A stretch of 64,000 nucleotides of DNA from Acinetobacter celticus (GTDB lineage Bacteria; Pseudomonadota; Gammaproteobacteria; Pseudomonadales; Moraxellaceae), in contig NZ_MBDL01000001.1 in assembly GCF_001707755.1 (NCBI RefSeq), forward strand, positions 496,001-560,000. Direction: 5' to 3'. Numbering within the stretch: the first letter of the stretch is position 1; each line of letters starts with the position of its first letter. The notes beneath the pieces are model-generated. The model had not been told where the DNA came from. It saw only the letters and a program-made list of their open reading frames with translations, and did not search any database. Position numbers and translations under genes: made by a program. This document shows positions 1 through 9,385 of this stretch, one piece after another.

Positions 1-3000
1 AATTGAAGTCCGTGTAGCAACTTTAACACCCTGTTTATCTTCTAGTTTAATGACCAAATGCATAACATCACGGCCATTGGCCATCACGATGGTTTGATTC
101 TGCTGAAGTTTAAGATGGTGTATCTCACCAGGTACAATCACATTGACCTGTTGGCTTTCACGTACATTTCCTGCAAAATCGAGTTGGTCTACACGAATAT
201 TATTTTTGCCTTTATTTAACTCAATCCCAACATACTCAACACCTTGCTTTCTTTGCTCGTCCAATATCGCCAATTTACCGCGTCGCTTTTCATCAATCGG
301 CTGACCATTCACCAAGATACGTTGCGTTGCACCTGCTGTGCCTTGAACTTGGATTGTGGTTTGAGCAAAGGGTAAAACTTGACCTTCATTTAAGTTTAAT
401 ATGTCTAAAGCATTGCTATCGCTACGGGTTAAAAGCTCTTCAAGTTTAATCAGTTCAGGTGGTTTGACGGGGTCAATCACCAACTGTTTTTGTTTTAAAA
501 TATCCTGCTCATTTTTATTCAATAAACAATTTTGATCATTATCACTGGCCAAACAGCCCTGTACATTTTCAGAACGAGTGCTGGTTTCAGTATAGGATGG
601 TACATCAATCGTTAGTTGCTTATTAATGGCTTTTTCAAGATTAAAGTTATTACTATTAATTTTACTCTGACGTTCTTTGACCATCTCAACCAAAGGCGTG
701 GAACAGCTTTCTGCCTGATCTGCCATAGCAAAATCTGCACGATGTAATTCACCCCGTTTCACATCGACAAAACGGCTCGATGGATCACCTGCATTTCGAT
801 TCGATTGTGTAATCAGTTCTACACCAGCAGGTAGTGTGGTGCGATCTAGTTTGAGTACATGCGTTTTTGGCGAAATACCATAAAAGTCGTATTTCCCTTC
901 TCGATCGGTAATCACATAGCTACCATCTTCCATGTACAAACGTACACCTGGTACACCTAGTTCACCTTGATCTTGCATACCGTTACGATTGCAATCGGTA
1001 TACACTTTACCCACTACAAAGGCATCCGAACTAAAGACACCTGGACGCACTTTGACTTTTGCCTGCGCTTCGTTCGAACTTAAACCTGATTTTTCAATAA
1101 CACGTGCACGGTTAATCCCATCACCATTTAAAGCATTTGGCCCGACTAACACCCGATATTCAACTTTAGCACTGCTATTCACCGCTAAATTACCTAAACC
1201 TAAGGTTAAATACGGGCCTTTACCACCTTCAGGATCCGCCACAGGTTTACCGTCAACACGCATGGTATTCGGTACATAGCTAAATCCGCGTGGCAGTGTA
1301 TCCTGCAATTTAACATCACGTGCGACCACATCGCCCTGATTACTTACAGTAATACTGTAATTGGTAAAATCACCCAATTCAACAGATGAATCACGCGCAT
1401 TTTTTTGTACCATTAAACCTGTTTGACTGAACACAGGATCAATTGGAATATCCACATTTAAGGCAGGGCTATTTGATGCGAGCGTAAATACGCCACCATA
1501 TGAATACTGTGAATGCACCGTCATGGTATTAAATGAATCAATAGGATAAACCACTTGATCACTCACAAAGTTATATTTTTTTGCTGGAATCGTGGATGTA
1601 TCTACTAATAATTTATAATTGCCAGCAATCACCTGTGGATAAATAAATTCGCCATTCGCATTTGTAATTTGTTTGGCAGGAATAGGGCGTAATTCACCCG
1701 TGACACGATCAATTTCAAATGCAACATTATTACCGACAGGCTGATCGTGTTCATCGACCAATGTTACCGTTGCACCGGCAACAGGCTTTTGAGTTTTTGC
1801 ATCAAAAACAATGCCGTAAGGATCAATTAAAATCTGTGTAGATACATCTGTAATTGGTGTGCTAATTTGACCTTGCGTATCGACACACCCCAACAGATTC
1901 ACTGTAACGTCATCACGTTTTAAAGTTTGTAAAATTGAATCTTTTAGATTTTTTTCAGCATTTTCTTCAGTGACTAAACTAAAATGGAAAATACCTGTAT
2001 TTTCACCTGTTTCAGTTGCATCTACATCGACAATATCACCCGTTAATTTGGATATAATTTGTAGGCGCACCTGCTCTGTATTAAAACGGTTGGCATTACA
2101 AATAGCAGCATTGGTTTTAATATAAATTGGCTCGTTCACCTTACCTGTATACAAACTATTTTTAAAATCTTCGGTGGTACTATCTAGTGTCGCTTTACCC
2201 ACAACTTTGGTTTCTACTTTATCCGATGGAGTTTTTTTATCCAACTGCCCCACTTGATGGAGCACATAAGCTTCATTGACTAAGGTGGTATAGCTGAGTG
2301 TCGGCTGAGTTTTCACAGTTAAATGAATAATACTTTTTTGACCAGCTACGAATGCCTTTTTATATGCGACAACCGCGTAACCAATTTTAGATTTATCGCT
2401 AGGTAGCTGTCGTGAATATTGACCTTCTGATAGCTTATTTAAAATAACAATATCTGAACTTTGGTCCGAACTTTCTAATTTTTCAAAAATAGTATTGGCT
2501 GGTAAAGGATCTTCAACAATCACCCAAGATTGTGATTGTCCGTCAACCATAACCGTTGTTGGTGTCACGGCTAAAGTCGCCGAATTCGTCACCGTTAAGG
2601 TATAGTTTAATGTTTGTTCCTGATTATTTACAATTAGTTGTGCCTGATCGACTTGTTTTTCTATTTTTAATTTCGGTTGCAATACCGTGACTAAATCGTC
2701 AACTGTTTTTTGTTGTTCTGAATCTTCACGTATTTGTGCAATTAAAGGTAATCTGAGTTCAGACTGGTCTGCGGTATTCGGAGATGTATCTGCAATCACC
2801 CAAAGATGAATTTTTTCACCTGACTGTAACTGTAAACCATCGGTCAGCAACGTATCTGATAAATCAAACACACCATCTTTATTAGCATCTAAATAAATTT
2901 TAATATTGGATAAATCTTTGACAGCACTGGTCTTAAAATCAAACCAAGCAACAGTATTACTTAAATTATGTACTTCATTTAACCAAATGACTTTCGAGCC

Positions 3001-3267
3001 AGCTTCAACGGGTGGTAACTGATCGGGCTGTAAGTTCAAGCCATATAAGCTTGCAACTTCAACATTAACGGGGTTTGACTGCACTGTTTCAATCAGTTGA
3101 GTACCACTTTGGTCTCTCACCTCATACGATGCATATGCAATATTTTGAATCATTTGTCCTGCCATAGGCATCGCAGTATGACCCTGTTGTGCAAACAACA
3201 AAGTGGAAGCAAAAGCAGAGACTGATAAGGCATTGACCTTAATATTTATGGCTTTCTTAAGTGACAT
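1..3267 (-). CDS. Large exported DUF11/SdrB-type repeat protein, C-terminus outside the window
   Basis: An open frame runs from an ATG at 3267 to the window edge without a stop (1089 codons seen), so the C-terminus is missing. An N-terminal signal peptide (MSLKKAINIK..., ending near HTA) is followed by a domain paralogous to the N-terminus of the next gene upstream. Further on are DUF11-like segments (for example SVELGDFTNYSITVSNQGDV), an SdrD B-like carboxypeptidase-regulatory fold near residues 750-800 (VVGKVYTDCNRNGMQDQGE) and an Ig/invasin-like part at the visible end. Loops of DxNxDG type (DANKDGVFD near residue 126, DCNRNGMQD near 758) suggest calcium binding. It is the third gene of the operon with 3349-6117 and 6160-6639. 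Known of the family: such proteins are often surface-displayed or adhesive. Its role here is not known; it may be anchored by the unseen C-terminus. Confidence 0.85.
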   Translation of the reverse strand, partial: MSLKKAINIKVNALSVSAFASTLLFAQQGHTAMPMAGQMIQNIAYASYEVRDQSGTQLIETVQSNPVNVEVASLYGLNLQPDQLPPVEAGSKVIWLNEVHNLSNTVAWFDFKTSAVKDLSNIKIYLDANKDGVFDLSDTLLTDGLQLQSGEKIHLWVIADTSPNTADQSELRLPLIAQIREDSEQQKTVDDLVTVLQPKLKIEKQVDQAQLIVNNQEQTLNYTLTVTNSATLAVTPTTVMVDGQSQSWVIVEDPLPANTIFEKLESSDQSSDIVILNKLSEGQYSRQLPSDKSKIGYAVVAYKKAFVAGQKSIIHLTVKTQPTLSYTTLVNEAYVLHQVGQLDKKTPSDKVETKVVGKATLDSTTEDFKNSLYTGKVNEPIYIKTNAAICNANRFNTEQVRLQIISKLTGDIVDVDATETGENTGIFHFSLVTEENAEKNLKDSILQTLKRDDVTVNLLGCVDTQGQISTPITDVSTQILIDPYGIVFDAKTQKPVAGATVTLVDEHDQPVGNNVAFEIDRVTGELRPIPAKQITNANGEFIYPQVIAGNYKLLVDTSTIPAKKYNFVSDQVVYPIDSFNTMTVHSQYSYGGVFTLASNSPALNVDIPIDPVFSQTGLMVQKNARDSSVELGDFTNYSITVSNQGDVVARDVKLQDTLPRGFSYVPNTMRVDGKPVADPEGGKGPYLTLGLGNLAVNSSAKVEYRVLVGPNALNGDGINRARVIEKSGLSSNEAQAKVKVRPGVFSSDAFVVGKVYTDCNRNGMQDQGELGVPGVRLYMEDGSYVITDREGKYDFYGISPKTHVLKLDRTTLPAGVELITQSNRNAGDPSSRFVDVKRGELHRADFAMADQAESCSTPLVEMVKERQSKINSNNFNLEKAINKQLTIDVPSYTETSTRSENVQGCLASDNDQNCLLNKNEQDILKQKQLVIDPVKPPELIKLEELLTRSDSNALDILNLNEGQVLPFAQTTIQVQGTAGATQRILVNGQPIDEKRRGKLAILDEQRKQGVEYVGIELNKGKNNIRVDQLDFAGNVRESQQVNVIVPGEIHHLKLQQNQTIVMANGRDVMHLVIKLEDKQGVKVATRTSI

Positions 3268-3299
3268 AACCCCAACCCAAACATAAAAAATATAAAGTT

Positions 3300-3321
3300 C
3301 GACCCTTCCGAAGAAAGGTCG
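3300..3321 (-). terminator. Intra-operon hairpin with TTCG loop
   Basis: On the minus strand a 9-bp stem (CGACCTTTC/GAAGGGTCG, one G-T pair) closes a TTCG tetraloop and is followed by an AT-rich stretch ending in a T run. It lies in the 81-bp gap between two genes of the DUF11 operon, so it may act as a partial terminator or as a processing or stability hairpin that lowers expression of the last gene. Confidence 0.55.
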
Positions 3322-3348
3322 ATAACACAACTTATTTATTGGTCAGTT

Positions 3349-6117
3349 TTATTGATCAACTTTCACTGCAAATTCTAGTGTTGCTGTTGCAGCTGGGGTA
3401 AGTGTCGACACGGTATAGCTCACTTTACCACCTGACTCACTTGCACCTGGATTTGGTTTAACAGAGCCTTGATAAATAGTGGTATAGCTTGGCACCGTAT
3501 CCGAAATTACGACATCACTTGCATTAACATTACCATCATTGATTGCATCAATTTTGTAGTAGACACATTCACCCGGTTTTGCGGTTAGGTTTGTGGTGAC
3601 ATAAGTCGTAGGCGCTGTACCACAAGCTGATACCGCTTGTGACTTCGTTAAACGAACTTGGCCTAAGTTAATCACGGTACGATCGGTGATCAGTACATCA
3701 GCGGGCTTATTATTACTACCTGTTGGTTTAAAAGTCACAATCGTAGTATCAGATTCGCCGGCTGTAGCTGTTGCAGGTGCTTCAACTTTCACCAAAATAT
3801 TAACAGCTTCATTTTGTGATAAACCTGCACCGTTAGTTTTTGCTAACAATGCTGCCAATGATGCATTACGTTCAAGAGCGGTTGTACCTGTGACCAACTC
3901 ACCTGCATCAGTAATGTCATTATTGTTAATATCCACATAAATTGAGGTATTTACACCCGCCAGTGTAGAAGACCAATCTATTTCTAGTGGGTAAGTGGTT
4001 TTATCACCTTCGAGAATGTTACCTGTATTGGTTAAAACGTGGCTATAGACAATAGTACCGCCAGGTGCAACCTGACCTTGACGGTCTGGAGTAAAGGTCA
4101 ATTGACGTTGTTCTTCAACCTTCACATTAAAAGTAATATCATCTTTAGTACCTGTTGCAGGTGACTTAATTTCAACTTTAATGTCATGAGCCGTGTCCGC
4201 AGGTGTTCCAGCTGGCGGTGTCACCACCAAGCAGAAGCTTTTTGATTCTGTTGCTTTAATATTGCCAGAATTGGTGACTTTAGTCGTTGTGCAGTTCCCA
4301 CTACTGTCTTTTTCAAATACCTCTACCGTCCAACCATCTGGAACATTTGGTAGTGTAATCACATAGTTGTCTGGAATATTGCCAGTATTATTGATGGTAA
4401 TATCAAAAATAGCAGGTGTTGCTGGCGGTGTCGTTTTATCTACAACTGAGGTAGGAACACCTACACCCTCACCTTTTACAGGATCAGTTGTATCCTCTGG
4501 GGTTTTACTAGTTAAATCCACACTATTTGCAGTTAAAGCAGAAATAACCAGTTTTAAGGTATCTACTTCAGCATTTTTAACTGAAGTACTGACTAATTTA
4601 ACACCCACACCTGATGCAGCAATAACTTCGCCTGTTGGTAACGTCATACGGACCACAAATTGCGCATTTTTACCTGCTTCAATCGGGCCAGTATCGACAA
4701 TACCGTCACCATTGGTATCAGTTACTGGCGTACGACCATCAGCTTTTAAAATTTCAACAATAGAACCTGCGGGTAACACACCATATGCATCAAATGCTGT
4801 TTTATCAATGGTTAAATTATAAGTGTCGGTCGCATTACCGCGGTTATGCACCACAACTGGTTCTGATGCTGCATCACCAAATAAGACAGGTACACCTTGC
4901 TGACCTGCAACAGTAATTAAATCGTCACCGTTGGTCGAGGTTTCGCCGTCTTTAAATCCATCATTCAATGCATCGTTGACTGAACCACTATACGTACCTT
5001 CAACAGTTACAATAGATGGATTCGATGGCACTGTGGTTGGGTTTGACGGATCTTCTGGTATTGGTGGTGTATTTGGATTTGGTGGTAGATCACCAATTTT
5101 AATTGGTTCACGTGGACCAGTTGGATCAGTTGGATCTACTAACTTACCATCTGGATCAACATAGGCAGTATTTTTGATATCGCTTGCTGGTGTGTTAGCC
5201 TTCACTTTTACTTTAAACTTCAAAGTACCTGTCGTATTGGCTTTGACTTCACGAATATTAAACAAGAATGCTTTTTTAGTATCGTTATATTCAAAGTTAT
5301 CACCATCAGTACTGAGATCAGTTAGGCCGTTACTAGACCCACTGTAACGTGCTGAGTCTTTTACGAACTCGACACTAGCAGGCAATACGTCAAAAATGGC
5401 AACATTGGTTGCTGTAGCATTCCCCGTGTTTTTAAAGGTTAAAGTATATTCAATTTCTTTACCTGCTTGCGTTACACTGACACTGGCAGCTTTGGTAATT
5501 TGCATCACTGCGCCTGTGGTAATCGTCACAGTGTCATCATTTTCTTTGCTTACAGTACTATATAGCGCAGTTTGTGTTGCAGTTGCTGTAATTTTAATCT
5601 GATCTAACTGGTCTTTTGTCGCTGTACTTGGTGTCGTCGCCACGATCACCAACCCAACCGACTCGCCTGATGCAAGCTCAATCAAATCTGTAGACTGTAA
5701 TGCAACATTACTATCCGCAATACCATCTTTATTGCGGTCAAGATACACCGCAACTTTAGTCATATCAAAGCTAAAAGTACCAGCATAAGCACTATCAAGC
5801 TCAATCTTGAACTTATCTGTTCCGTTACCTGTATTCGTTAAAATATGTGATAACGACACTTGTCCATTTGGCGTGGTCTGTGCACTGCGGTTCGCTTCAA
5901 GCGTAAAGCTACCAATTTGTGCAACCAAGGTTTTCACCTCGTTTGAAGTAACAACACGTTCAGTACCTGTATTATCGGTATAAGTTGCTGTTGCAACGTT
6001 ACTAATATTAGTCCCCGCCAACGGTACAGCCGCCATAGTTTGGCTACTAAACAGTGACACCCCACCAATTACTGCTAAAGATGCAGCAAGTTTACTTAAT
6101 TGAAAACTGTGTTTCAT
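3349..6117 (-). CDS. Exported DUF11 repeat protein
   Basis: 922 residues from the ATG at 6117. A longer frame begins at a TTG at 6132, but the ATG gives a clean signal peptide (MKHSFQLSKLAASLAVIGGV... ending QTMAA) and has a GAG-type ribosome site. The mature protein is a string of beta-rich modules: an N-terminal domain shared with the downstream paralogue, a clear DUF11 module (EIEYTLTFKNTGNATATNVA), a Pro/Asn-rich spacer (NPNTPPIPEDPSNPTTVP), further NTGN-containing modules, and a C-terminal DUF11 domain with two Cys. Three DxNxDG-like loops occur near residues 124, 466 and 728, typical of calcium-stabilised repeat proteins. No membrane anchor or sorting motif is seen, so the mode of surface attachment is unknown. 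It sits in the middle of a three-gene minus-strand operon. Confidence 0.88.
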   Translation of the reverse strand: MKHSFQLSKLAASLAVIGGVSLFSSQTMAAVPLAGTNISNVATATYTDNTGTERVVTSNEVKTLVAQIGSFTLEANRSAQTTPNGQVSLSHILTNTGNGTDKFKIELDSAYAGTFSFDMTKVAVYLDRNKDGIADSNVALQSTDLIELASGESVGLVIVATTPSTATKDQLDQIKITATATQTALYSTVSKENDDTVTITTGAVMQITKAASVSVTQAGKEIEYTLTFKNTGNATATNVAIFDVLPASVEFVKDSARYSGSSNGLTDLSTDGDNFEYNDTKKAFLFNIREVKANTTGTLKFKVKVKANTPASDIKNTAYVDPDGKLVDPTDPTGPREPIKIGDLPPNPNTPPIPEDPSNPTTVPSNPSIVTVEGTYSGSVNDALNDGFKDGETSTNGDDLITVAGQQGVPVLFGDAASEPVVVHNRGNATDTYNLTIDKTAFDAYGVLPAGSIVEILKADGRTPVTDTNGDGIVDTGPIEAGKNAQFVVRMTLPTGEVIAASGVGVKLVSTSVKNAEVDTLKLVISALTANSVDLTSKTPEDTTDPVKGEGVGVPTSVVDKTTPPATPAIFDITINNTGNIPDNYVITLPNVPDGWTVEVFEKDSSGNCTTTKVTNSGNIKATESKSFCLVVTPPAGTPADTAHDIKVEIKSPATGTKDDITFNVKVEEQRQLTFTPDRQGQVAPGGTIVYSHVLTNTGNILEGDKTTYPLEIDWSSTLAGVNTSIYVDINNNDITDAGELVTGTTALERNASLAALLAKTNGAGLSQNEAVNILVKVEAPATATAGESDTTIVTFKPTGSNNKPADVLITDRTVINLGQVRLTKSQAVSACGTAPTTYVTTNLTAKPGECVYYKIDAINDGNVNASDVVISDTVPSYTTIYQGSVKPNPGASESGGKVSYTVSTLTPAATATLEFAVKVDQ

Positions 6118-6159
6118 AAAATAACTCAACAATAAAATTGTTTAAAACAACGATAAAAA

Positions 6160-6639
6160 TTATTCAGATGTATTGACACGAACTTGAGCTGAAACCGAAA
6201 TTTTTTGTTTTGGTTTTAACTCACTTACATTCCATTGCAATGCACGATATTCACGCAATGGAATATTAACTTTTTTGCCATTTTCTAGACGAGTCAGTGG
6301 TGCCTTAGCAAAATTTTTCCCATCTAAAGAAGCATATGTATCTTTAGGAAAACTTTGCCCAGTGTAATTAACAGATACTGGTAAAGGTAAATTCAACTTT
6401 AAATTTTTTAAATTTTTAGCAGAAGTATTTAAATAATCAACGCGGTACTCCAGCACACTATTTGGTTTAACTTGATCAGTCGCTTTTAATTCTTTTTTAG
6501 TATTTTTACTGGTATCTAACTGAAATACTTTCATTTCAGCTTTTAATGGCTGGTCATCGGCATATACTAAATGTGTTGTAGTTAATGCAGACATTGAAAG
6601 AAAAACTACACAAAGGGAATTTTTTAATTGAGTAAGCAT
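6160..6639 (-). CDS. Small exported single-module DUF11-like protein
   Basis: 159 residues with a signal peptide (MLTQLKNSLCVVFLSMSALT... ending VYADD). The mature part is one beta-sandwich-like module with the DUF11 hallmark of a polar beta strand followed by LNTSAKNLKNLKLNLPLP, comparable to the NTGN modules in the two genes downstream. It is the first gene of the operon, 42 bp before the 922-residue protein. The ribosome site is weak. Its small size and matching fold suggest a subunit, chaperone or cap for the large repeat proteins; this is inference from position only. Confidence 0.8.
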   Translation of the reverse strand: MLTQLKNSLCVVFLSMSALTTTHLVYADDQPLKAEMKVFQLDTSKNTKKELKATDQVKPNSVLEYRVDYLNTSAKNLKNLKLNLPLPVSVNYTGQSFPKDTYASLDGKNFAKAPLTRLENGKKVNIPLREYRALQWNVSELKPKQKISVSAQVRVNTSE

Positions 6640-7275
6640 ACGAAATTAACTAAAATGATTATATTCCATACAATTTGACCACATAAAAAAAAATAAACAA
6701 ACACAAAATTACATTTTTTAATATTTACAATAAAGCAATACTCAACTAAATTTTATTTAACTACAGTTCAGATAAATACAATTGAGAATTTTGGTATTAT
6801 CACAAAACAAAATTTAATTTAAAATCAATTGATTAATTAAAATTCAACACAAATAACAATAATGGCATCACACAAAACCAAATAAAAGTAACTAAAAACA
6901 CAAATATCTACTATTTCATAAGAATGAACATTAAAATTAGATTGGTTTATATATATTCTCATCAATGAATATGCATATTAAGCGACAATTATTAAGATAA
7001 ACTCCATAAACATATAAAAATTTATGGAACTATGCACTTCCCGATATCACTCGGATCCCGGATAAAGTTTTTTTCTTTTAAATTATGAAATAAGGATAAG
7101 TTTCTGGCTCATTTGAATCCAGTTTTAATGCGATCAGATCATAAATTTTTCACAATCAAAATAGCGAATCGGTCTCAAGATAAATGATCTCACTTCCTTA
7201 AGCAGGATTCGGGTTAGTTAAAAAATATAAAAAAGCAGACATAAGGTCTGCTTTTTTTAAAATCTTAGAATATTA
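6640..7275. other. AT-rich intergenic region carrying the DUF11 operon promoter
   Basis: 636 bases without a supported gene. On the minus strand a perfect TATAAT lies at 6663-6658, about 20 bp before the first DUF11 gene, with only a poor -35 (TTATGT), so an activator may be needed. The section 6680-7000 is very AT-rich. 7020-7210 has ordinary composition but no credible open frame; a small inverted patch around 7039-7065 (TCCCGAT...ATCCCGGAT) has no obvious role. The terminator of the symporter operon closes the region. Confidence 0.5.
7231..7258 (-). terminator. Rho-independent terminator of the NSS transporter operon
   Basis: A 10-bp perfect stem (AAAAGCAGAC/GTCTGCTTTT) with a 5-base loop, flanked by A and T runs so that it could work in both directions. 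It lies 17 bp beyond the stop of the MetS-like gene on the minus strand. Confidence 0.85.
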
Positions 7276-7419
7276 CTAAAGCGTATGTTGATCTTTCACA
7301 TCTTCCAATACATCGTCTAATTCTTCTGGGTTCTTCATCAAATGCAAAATGGACAAAGCCAATCCACCCCATAAGAACACCATTGAAATAATCATCATCA
7401 CAATTGCAGAAGTATTCAT
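7276..7419 (-). CDS. metS: MetS-like small subunit of an NSS amino-acid transporter
   Basis: A 47-residue frame starting MNTSAIVMMIISMVFLWGGL and ending VKDQHTL. It has one hydrophobic helix (about residues 5-27), then an acidic, charged tail (NPEELDDVLEDVKD). It begins one base after the stop of the NSS transporter gene, so the two are translationally coupled. This matches the MetS family: very small one-helix proteins needed for methionine/alanine uptake by MetP-type symporters in Corynebacterium. The start is fixed by the ATG at 7419 and by a purine-rich ribosome site (GAGAGGAACGC) inside the end of the transporter gene. Confidence 0.85.
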   Translation of the reverse strand: MNTSAIVMMIISMVFLWGGLALSILHLMKNPEELDDVLEDVKDQHTL

Positions 7420-7420
7420 A

Positions 7421-8908
7421 TTAGCGTTCCTCTCGGTCTTTTATTTGCGATAAAATGACAGCAATAACCGCACAGAAAATCACACAGCCCCATCCAAAAA
7501 CCCATTGCAAGCTCGCGCTGTAATCACCATAGCCTTTAATCAACAAGTGGTAAACCGTCATTGCTAAGGTAATCAATAAAATGGAAGAGGTAATCACTGT
7601 CAGGGTGAAGTCCCAACCTTTACCTAATTTTACTGTTGAAATTGCATTAACGTGATCTTTAATTTCTTGCAAAGCCGAACGCTTGAACCAAGCTATGCAC
7701 ATAATTGACAGCAATGCGCCCCCAATAATGCCAATATTATTAATAAAGTGGTCAACAATATCGACTAATTTAATTGAGTTAACACTTGAGAATAGGAAAA
7801 TAGAAACAACAGCACTACCACCGCCAACAATGGTCACGGCTTTTTTACGACCCCATTTCAACTTATCCATCATGGCTGCAATTGGAACTTCCAAAATACT
7901 GACCATAGACGAAATACCGGCAACAAATAGCGAAGTAAAAAATAGAATACCGAATAAATCTGCACCAGAACCTAAACTTGAAATAATTTTAGGGAAAGCA
8001 ATAAAGGCTAAACCAATTCCTCCACTCACAACATCTTGAACATTAGAATTAGCTGTATACGCCATAAAGCCCAAGGCCGCAAAAATACCAATCCCCGCCA
8101 AAATTTCAGTTGACGCATTGGCAAAAGCAACAATAAGACCAGAGCCCGTTAAGTTGGTTTTTGGCTTTAAATACGATGCATAAGTCACCATAATCCCGAA
8201 ACCAACAGATAACGAAAAGAATGTGTGACCATAAGCGGCCAACCAGACTTTATAATCCATCATGGCAGTCCAGTTTGGGGTAAAAAAGGCATTTAAACCA
8301 TCGGCTGCACCTGGCAAGCGCAAAGCTTGAATCACTAAAATAGTAAAGAGTACGAATAGCAAAGGCATGAAGATTTTATTCGACAGCTCCACCCCTTTTT
8401 TTACACCACCATATAAAATTACTAAGGTTAAAACCCAAATACCCACCAGTGGCCAGAAAATATGCCCAACAAAGCGCATATCAAAACTGGTTGCGTCGGT
8501 GGTTTGTAAATAGGTTTTAAAGAAGAAACTTTCTGGGTCACTGCCCCACATTTGGCCAATCGAAAAATACACATAACTTCCAGCCCATGTCAGTACGCTG
8601 GCATAATACAAGCCAATAATAATACAAACACAAACTTGCCACCAACCTAAGGTTTCGCCACCTCGGAAAAGTTTCCGATAGGCTTTCGGTGGCGAGCCCG
8701 AACTTCTATGACCTACGGCATAGTCTAAAAATAATAAAGGTAAACCCGCAGTAATTAATGCAATTAAATAAGGGATTAAAAATGCGCCTCCCCCATTTTC
8801 ATACGCGACATAAGGAAAACGCCAAATATTGCCTAATCCTACGGCTGAGCCAATCGCAGCAATAATAAAGCCCGATCGTGATGTCCAGTTTTCACGAGTA
8901 TCTGTCAT
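7421..8908 (-). CDS. metP: Sodium-dependent NSS-family amino-acid transporter (MetP-like)
   Basis: 495 residues with the neurotransmitter:sodium symporter signature at the N-terminus (GSAVGLGNIWRFPYVAYENG), where TM1 is unwound and binds sodium and substrate, and roughly eleven to twelve membrane segments. The TM6 region (SLSVGFGIMVTYASYL) is also conserved. Coupling to a MetS-like gene points to the MetP branch, which imports methionine and small neutral amino acids in the inner membrane. The substrate cannot be proven from sequence. The ribosome site (AGG, 6 bases before the ATG) lies inside a small inverted repeat at 8915-8928. The two-gene operon ends at the terminator at 7231-7258. Confidence 0.88.
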   Translation of the reverse strand: MTDTRENWTSRSGFIIAAIGSAVGLGNIWRFPYVAYENGGGAFLIPYLIALITAGLPLLFLDYAVGHRSSGSPPKAYRKLFRGGETLGWWQVCVCIIIGLYYASVLTWAGSYVYFSIGQMWGSDPESFFFKTYLQTTDATSFDMRFVGHIFWPLVGIWVLTLVILYGGVKKGVELSNKIFMPLLFVLFTILVIQALRLPGAADGLNAFFTPNWTAMMDYKVWLAAYGHTFFSLSVGFGIMVTYASYLKPKTNLTGSGLIVAFANASTEILAGIGIFAALGFMAYTANSNVQDVVSGGIGLAFIAFPKIISSLGSGADLFGILFFTSLFVAGISSMVSILEVPIAAMMDKLKWGRKKAVTIVGGGSAVVSIFLFSSVNSIKLVDIVDHFINNIGIIGGALLSIMCIAWFKRSALQEIKDHVNAISTVKLGKGWDFTLTVITSSILLITLAMTVYHLLIKGYGDYSASLQWVFGWGCVIFCAVIAVILSQIKDREER

Positions 8909-9385
8909 AAAACACCTAAAACTTTAGGCCTCTTTTCATGTTGCTTGTTGTAGGGTTTATTACGCAAACAAGAAAGTGCCATTCAAAAAATAATTATTGT
9001 GTTCGAAGTTAGAGTTCACCTTTTGGGTGCAGTGTTCTAATTTGCACACAGGCAAAGTACATAAAATCTTGCTTAAAGTTTTTTATATAACTTTACCCTT
9101 TGTATGTGTCAACAATACTGACTTTTTAAAAATTTTTCTGTAATTTCTGGACTAAAGATTCTAATTTTATAATCTGTTTTCATTTGATTGTTCATATAAC
9201 CAACAATATCTAATTTTTTAAATCATCTTTTCAAATATTCCAATATCAAAGGTACTCATTCTAATATTTGTTCTCTTTTTTTCTATTTTCTATGCAATTT
9301 AAAGACATTCAATTATGATGCGCGCAGTTAAAAACTCATTCTTGCAAAAGCCAAATTTTTAAAAGAAAAAATCACAGGACATACC
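8909..9385. other. Divergent intergenic region between the NSS transporter and the outer-membrane barrel gene
   Basis: 477 bases with no credible gene. Next to the transporter start is the inverted repeat CCTAAA-AC-TTTAGG (8915-8928) that overlaps its ribosome site, and a second small hairpin CACC-TTTT-GGGTG lies near 9018-9030. The part nearer the barrel gene (9110-9340) is strongly AT-rich and should hold its promoter. No recognised operator was found. Confidence 0.45.

Noticed and set aside
4367-5164. Long antisense frames opposite the DUF11 gene
   Set aside because: They arise from the repeated, Thr- and Val-rich codons of the real gene on the minus strand and resemble no protein.
3349-6117. 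Repeated sequence that could be taken for a CRISPR or tandem DNA repeat
   Set aside because: The similarity is at the protein module level (NTGN modules, acidic loops), with no regular DNA repeat and spacer pattern.
7020-7210. Possible remnant of a mobile element in the long gap before the NSS operon
   Set aside because: No terminal inverted repeats, target duplication or transposase fragments could be seen.
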